Assembly (NCBI GenBank): GCA_027049085.1
Contig: JALTVH010000007.1
Location: forward strand, 1 to 7,636
Source: Aquificaceae bacterium
GTDB taxonomy: Bacteria > Aquificota > Aquificia > Aquificales > Aquificaceae
DNA length: 7,636 nt
Reading direction: 5' to 3'
How positions within the stretch are numbered: position 1 is the first letter of the stretch; every line of letters starts with the position of its first letter. Below the pieces are notes generated by a model. That model did not search any database. It was not told where the DNA came from and was given only the letters and a program-made list of their open reading frames with translations. Of the stretch, positions 6,238 through 7,636 are shown piece after piece. The translations under genes were made by a program, and so were the position numbers.

Positions 6238-6999
6238 ATGGGAAAGGTTTACATAGTTGGCGCGGGACCCGGAGACCCGGAACTTCTGACCCTGAAAGCT
6301 GTTAAGGTCATATCTAATGCCGATGTGATCCTTTACGACCGCCTGATCGGTAAGGAAGTTCTTGATTTTGCAAAGCCCGGTGCGCTTCTTCTCTATGTGG
6401 GAAAGGAGGACGGAAAGCACACGATCCCTCAGGAGGAGATAAATGATCTTCTTTACAGGTTTTCAAACCTTTATGAGAGTGTTGTAAGGCTTAAGGGTGG
6501 TGACCCGATGGTCTTTGGGAGGGGCGGTGAGGAGGTTCTTTACTTGGCAGAAAGATGCGTGGAGGTGGAGGTGGTTCCGGGAGTGAGCTCCATTTATGCG
6601 GTTCCTTCCTCCGCCTTTATCCCTGTGACCCACAGAGACTGTGCATCTTCCTTTGCGGTGGTTACGGGACACGAGGCGGTTGGAAAGCTGAAAAAGGTTG
6701 ACTGGCGAGCCTTCAGGGACGTGGAGACTCTTGTGATCCTCATGGGCGTGAAGAACCGCCAGAGGATCGCGAGGGAGCTGATTGAGGCAGGAAGGTCACC
6801 AGAGGAGCCGGTTGCCTTTATTGAAAAGGGGACAACCCCGGACCAGAAAACGGTGGTAACAACCCTCGGGGAGGTAGCCCACTCACCGCCACCTGTAGAA
6901 CCGCCCGCGGTAATGGTGGTTGGCCAGGTTGTGAGAATAGGCGAAAGGATTTCCCGGTTGATGGAGGTTGCGGGAGTTGGAAGAAAAGCTTCTGACTGA
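6238..6999 (+). CDS. nirE: Uroporphyrinogen-III C-methyltransferase (NirE/CobA type)
   Basis: SAM-dependent methyltransferase of 253 aa that converts uroporphyrinogen III to precorrin-2, the branch point towards siroheme, cobalamin and heme d1. The family marks are in order: VGAGPGDPELLT (7-18), RLKGGDPMVFGRGGEE (84-99) with the SAM-binding GGDP, VVPGVSS (112-118), IPVTHRD (128-134), VTGH (142-145) and LMG (168-170). There is no CysG-like dehydrogenase/ferrochelatase domain, so siroheme completion needs another locus. The family also contains plain CobA/SUMT; the symbol nirE rests on its place inside the nir operon. GGGGAG, overlapping the nirF stop, serves as ribosome binding site. It is probably cytosolic. 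The last 23 bp overlap the next gene. Confidence 0.93.
   Translation: MGKVYIVGAGPGDPELLTLKAVKVISNADVILYDRLIGKEVLDFAKPGALLLYVGKEDGKHTIPQEEINDLLYRFSNLYESVVRLKGGDPMVFGRGGEEVLYLAERCVEVEVVPGVSSIYAVPSSAFIPVTHRDCASSFAVVTGHEAVGKLKKVDWRAFRDVETLVILMGVKNRQRIARELIEAGRSPEEPVAFIEKGTTPDQKTVVTTLGEVAHSPPPVEPPAVMVVGQVVRIGERISRLMEVAGVGRKASD
6963..6967 (+). promoter_or_regulatory. Ribosome binding site for the TTG start of the NirDL gene
   Basis: GGAGG lies 9 bp before TTG 6977, inside the end of nirE. An in-frame TGA at 6959-6961 limits the start to the bases after it, and no ATG or GTG is available before the conserved N-terminal part. TTG 6968 is in frame but touches the GGAGG, leaving TTG 6977 as the best start. 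Confidence 0.65.
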
Positions 7000-7636
7000 G
7001 ATCCAGAAGGATCTTCCCCTTGTGGGAAGGCCTTTCCTTTATCTGGCAAGGAGGCTGGGGAGGGAAGAGGATGAGGTCATTGACCACCTAAAAAGGCTCA
7101 GGGATCAGGGCATAATCAGGCACTTTGGTCCCATCTTTGACGCCGAATCCCTGGGCTATGACTCTGCCCTTGTTGCCTTTAAGGTGAATGGTGACCTCAC
7201 CGAACCAGCAAAGGTTATTGAGAGCTACCCCGGTGTAAGCCACTGCTACGAGAGGAAGGATGATCTCAACCTCTGGTTTACCATAGCTGTCCCTCCCGAT
7301 TCCAGACTTGGTCTTGAAGGTGTAGTCAGCCTTCTTGCCCGGAAAACAGGTGTCCTCAGGTGGGGGATCTTCAGAAAGCTCAAGACCTTCAAGCTCAGGG
7401 TCAGGCTTGACTTCAGCTCCCCCTCTGAGAAAGATGATCCCTTTGTTCAGAAAAAAACGGGAAAGCTGAATCTCAGCGATGATGTAAGGAAGGCGGTCCT
7501 CCTCACTCAGCACTCCCTCCCCCTTTGCAGGAAACCCTTTGCAGAGCTTGCACAGCAGGACGGAATGAGTGAGGAAAAGATACTAAGTATTCTGACCGAT
7601 TTAAAGGTTAAGGGGGCAATGAGAAGGTTTTCCGCG
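6977..7636 (+). CDS. nirD: Siroheme decarboxylase, NirD-NirL fusion type (3' end missing)
   Basis: Converts siroheme to 12,18-didecarboxysiroheme in the cytoplasm. The frame is open from TTG 6977 to the right edge (220 codons, no stop). Residues 1-60 form an AsnC/Lrp-like winged helix: LPLVGRPF (13-20) and an R-[L/I]-R-D-x-G-I-[I/V] turn ending in RHFGPIFD (48-55). Residues 61-146 form the ferredoxin-like half, with the family motif VSHCYER (H89) and NLWF (98-101); the motif histidine is a probable siroheme/substrate contact. A second NirL/NirH-like copy then begins around residue 163: SLPLCRKPF (180-188) repeats LPLVGRPF, and GAMRRFS at the edge repeats GIIRHFG. Such NirDL fusions are known from Hydrogenobacter and Paracoccus. 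DNA-binding Lrp regulators share the fold, but the heme-decarboxylase motifs and the operon argue against that. Whether separate nirG/nirH genes follow cannot be seen. Confidence 0.88.
   Translation, partial: MEEKLLTEIQKDLPLVGRPFLYLARRLGREEDEVIDHLKRLRDQGIIRHFGPIFDAESLGYDSALVAFKVNGDLTEPAKVIESYPGVSHCYERKDDLNLWFTIAVPPDSRLGLEGVVSLLARKTGVLRWGIFRKLKTFKLRVRLDFSSPSEKDDPFVQKKTGKLNLSDDVRKAVLLTQHSLPLCRKPFAELAQQDGMSEEKILSILTDLKVKGAMRRFSA

Noticed and set aside
6557..6575. A GTGGAG/GTGGTT purine-rich repeat.
   Set aside because: It encodes the VEVEVV strand before the conserved VPGVSS motif of the methyltransferase; ordinary coding sequence.
351..7399. The hexamer CTCAGG occurs 13 times on the + strand plus 6 times as CCTGAG, well above the roughly 4 expected, suggesting an uptake or Chi-like word.
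   Set aside because: Twelve of the 13 forward copies are in frame as CTC AGG (Leu-Arg) in the respective genes, so codon preference explains them.
7088..7513. A 141-codon open frame on the minus strand at the right end.
   Set aside because: It lies antisense to the well-conserved siroheme decarboxylase frame and shows no recognisable domain; it is a shadow frame.

Overview
The window carries most of a heme d1 / cytochrome cd1 nitrite reductase (nir) gene cluster, all on the + strand. A partial SCO-family gene (1-743) runs in from the left edge. After a 73-bp AT-rich gap, six genes follow with almost no spacing: nirS (817-2460), a nirN-type gene with an extra C-terminal cytochrome c domain (2470-4128), nirJ (4112-5203), nirF (5188-6234), nirE/cobA (6238-6999) and a nirD-nirL type fusion (6977 to the right edge, incomplete). 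No RNA gene, mobile element, CRISPR array or convincing terminator was seen. The only non-coding stretch longer than 10 bp is 744-816.

The genes describe one pathway. NirE methylates uroporphyrinogen III to precorrin-2. Enzymes not in this window make siroheme from it. NirDL decarboxylates siroheme to didecarboxysiroheme. The radical SAM enzyme NirJ replaces two propionates with keto groups. NirF and NirN are periplasmic d1-type propeller proteins assigned to the late steps, with NirN introducing the acrylate double bond. The finished cofactor goes into NirS, which reduces nitrite to nitric oxide. Overlaps of 17 bp (nirN/nirJ), 16 bp (nirJ/nirF) and 23 bp (nirE/nirDL), with gaps of 9 and 3 bp elsewhere, indicate one translationally coupled operon. 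The likely promoter region is 744-816.

The organism looks like a thermophilic, deep-branching denitrifier. Arginine is mostly AGG/AGA, proteins are compact, genes overlap, and siroheme decarboxylase is a NirDL fusion as in Hydrogenobacter and Paracoccus. Aquificota is my best guess, by inference only; no 16S or other marker gene is present.

Most notable are the c-d1-c architecture of the NirN-type protein, a pair of non-heme cysteines at matching positions in NirS and NirN, a second cross-strand Cys pair in NirS, and a NirS lacking the N-terminal arm that carries Tyr10 in the Pseudomonas enzyme. All six complete stop codons are TGA.
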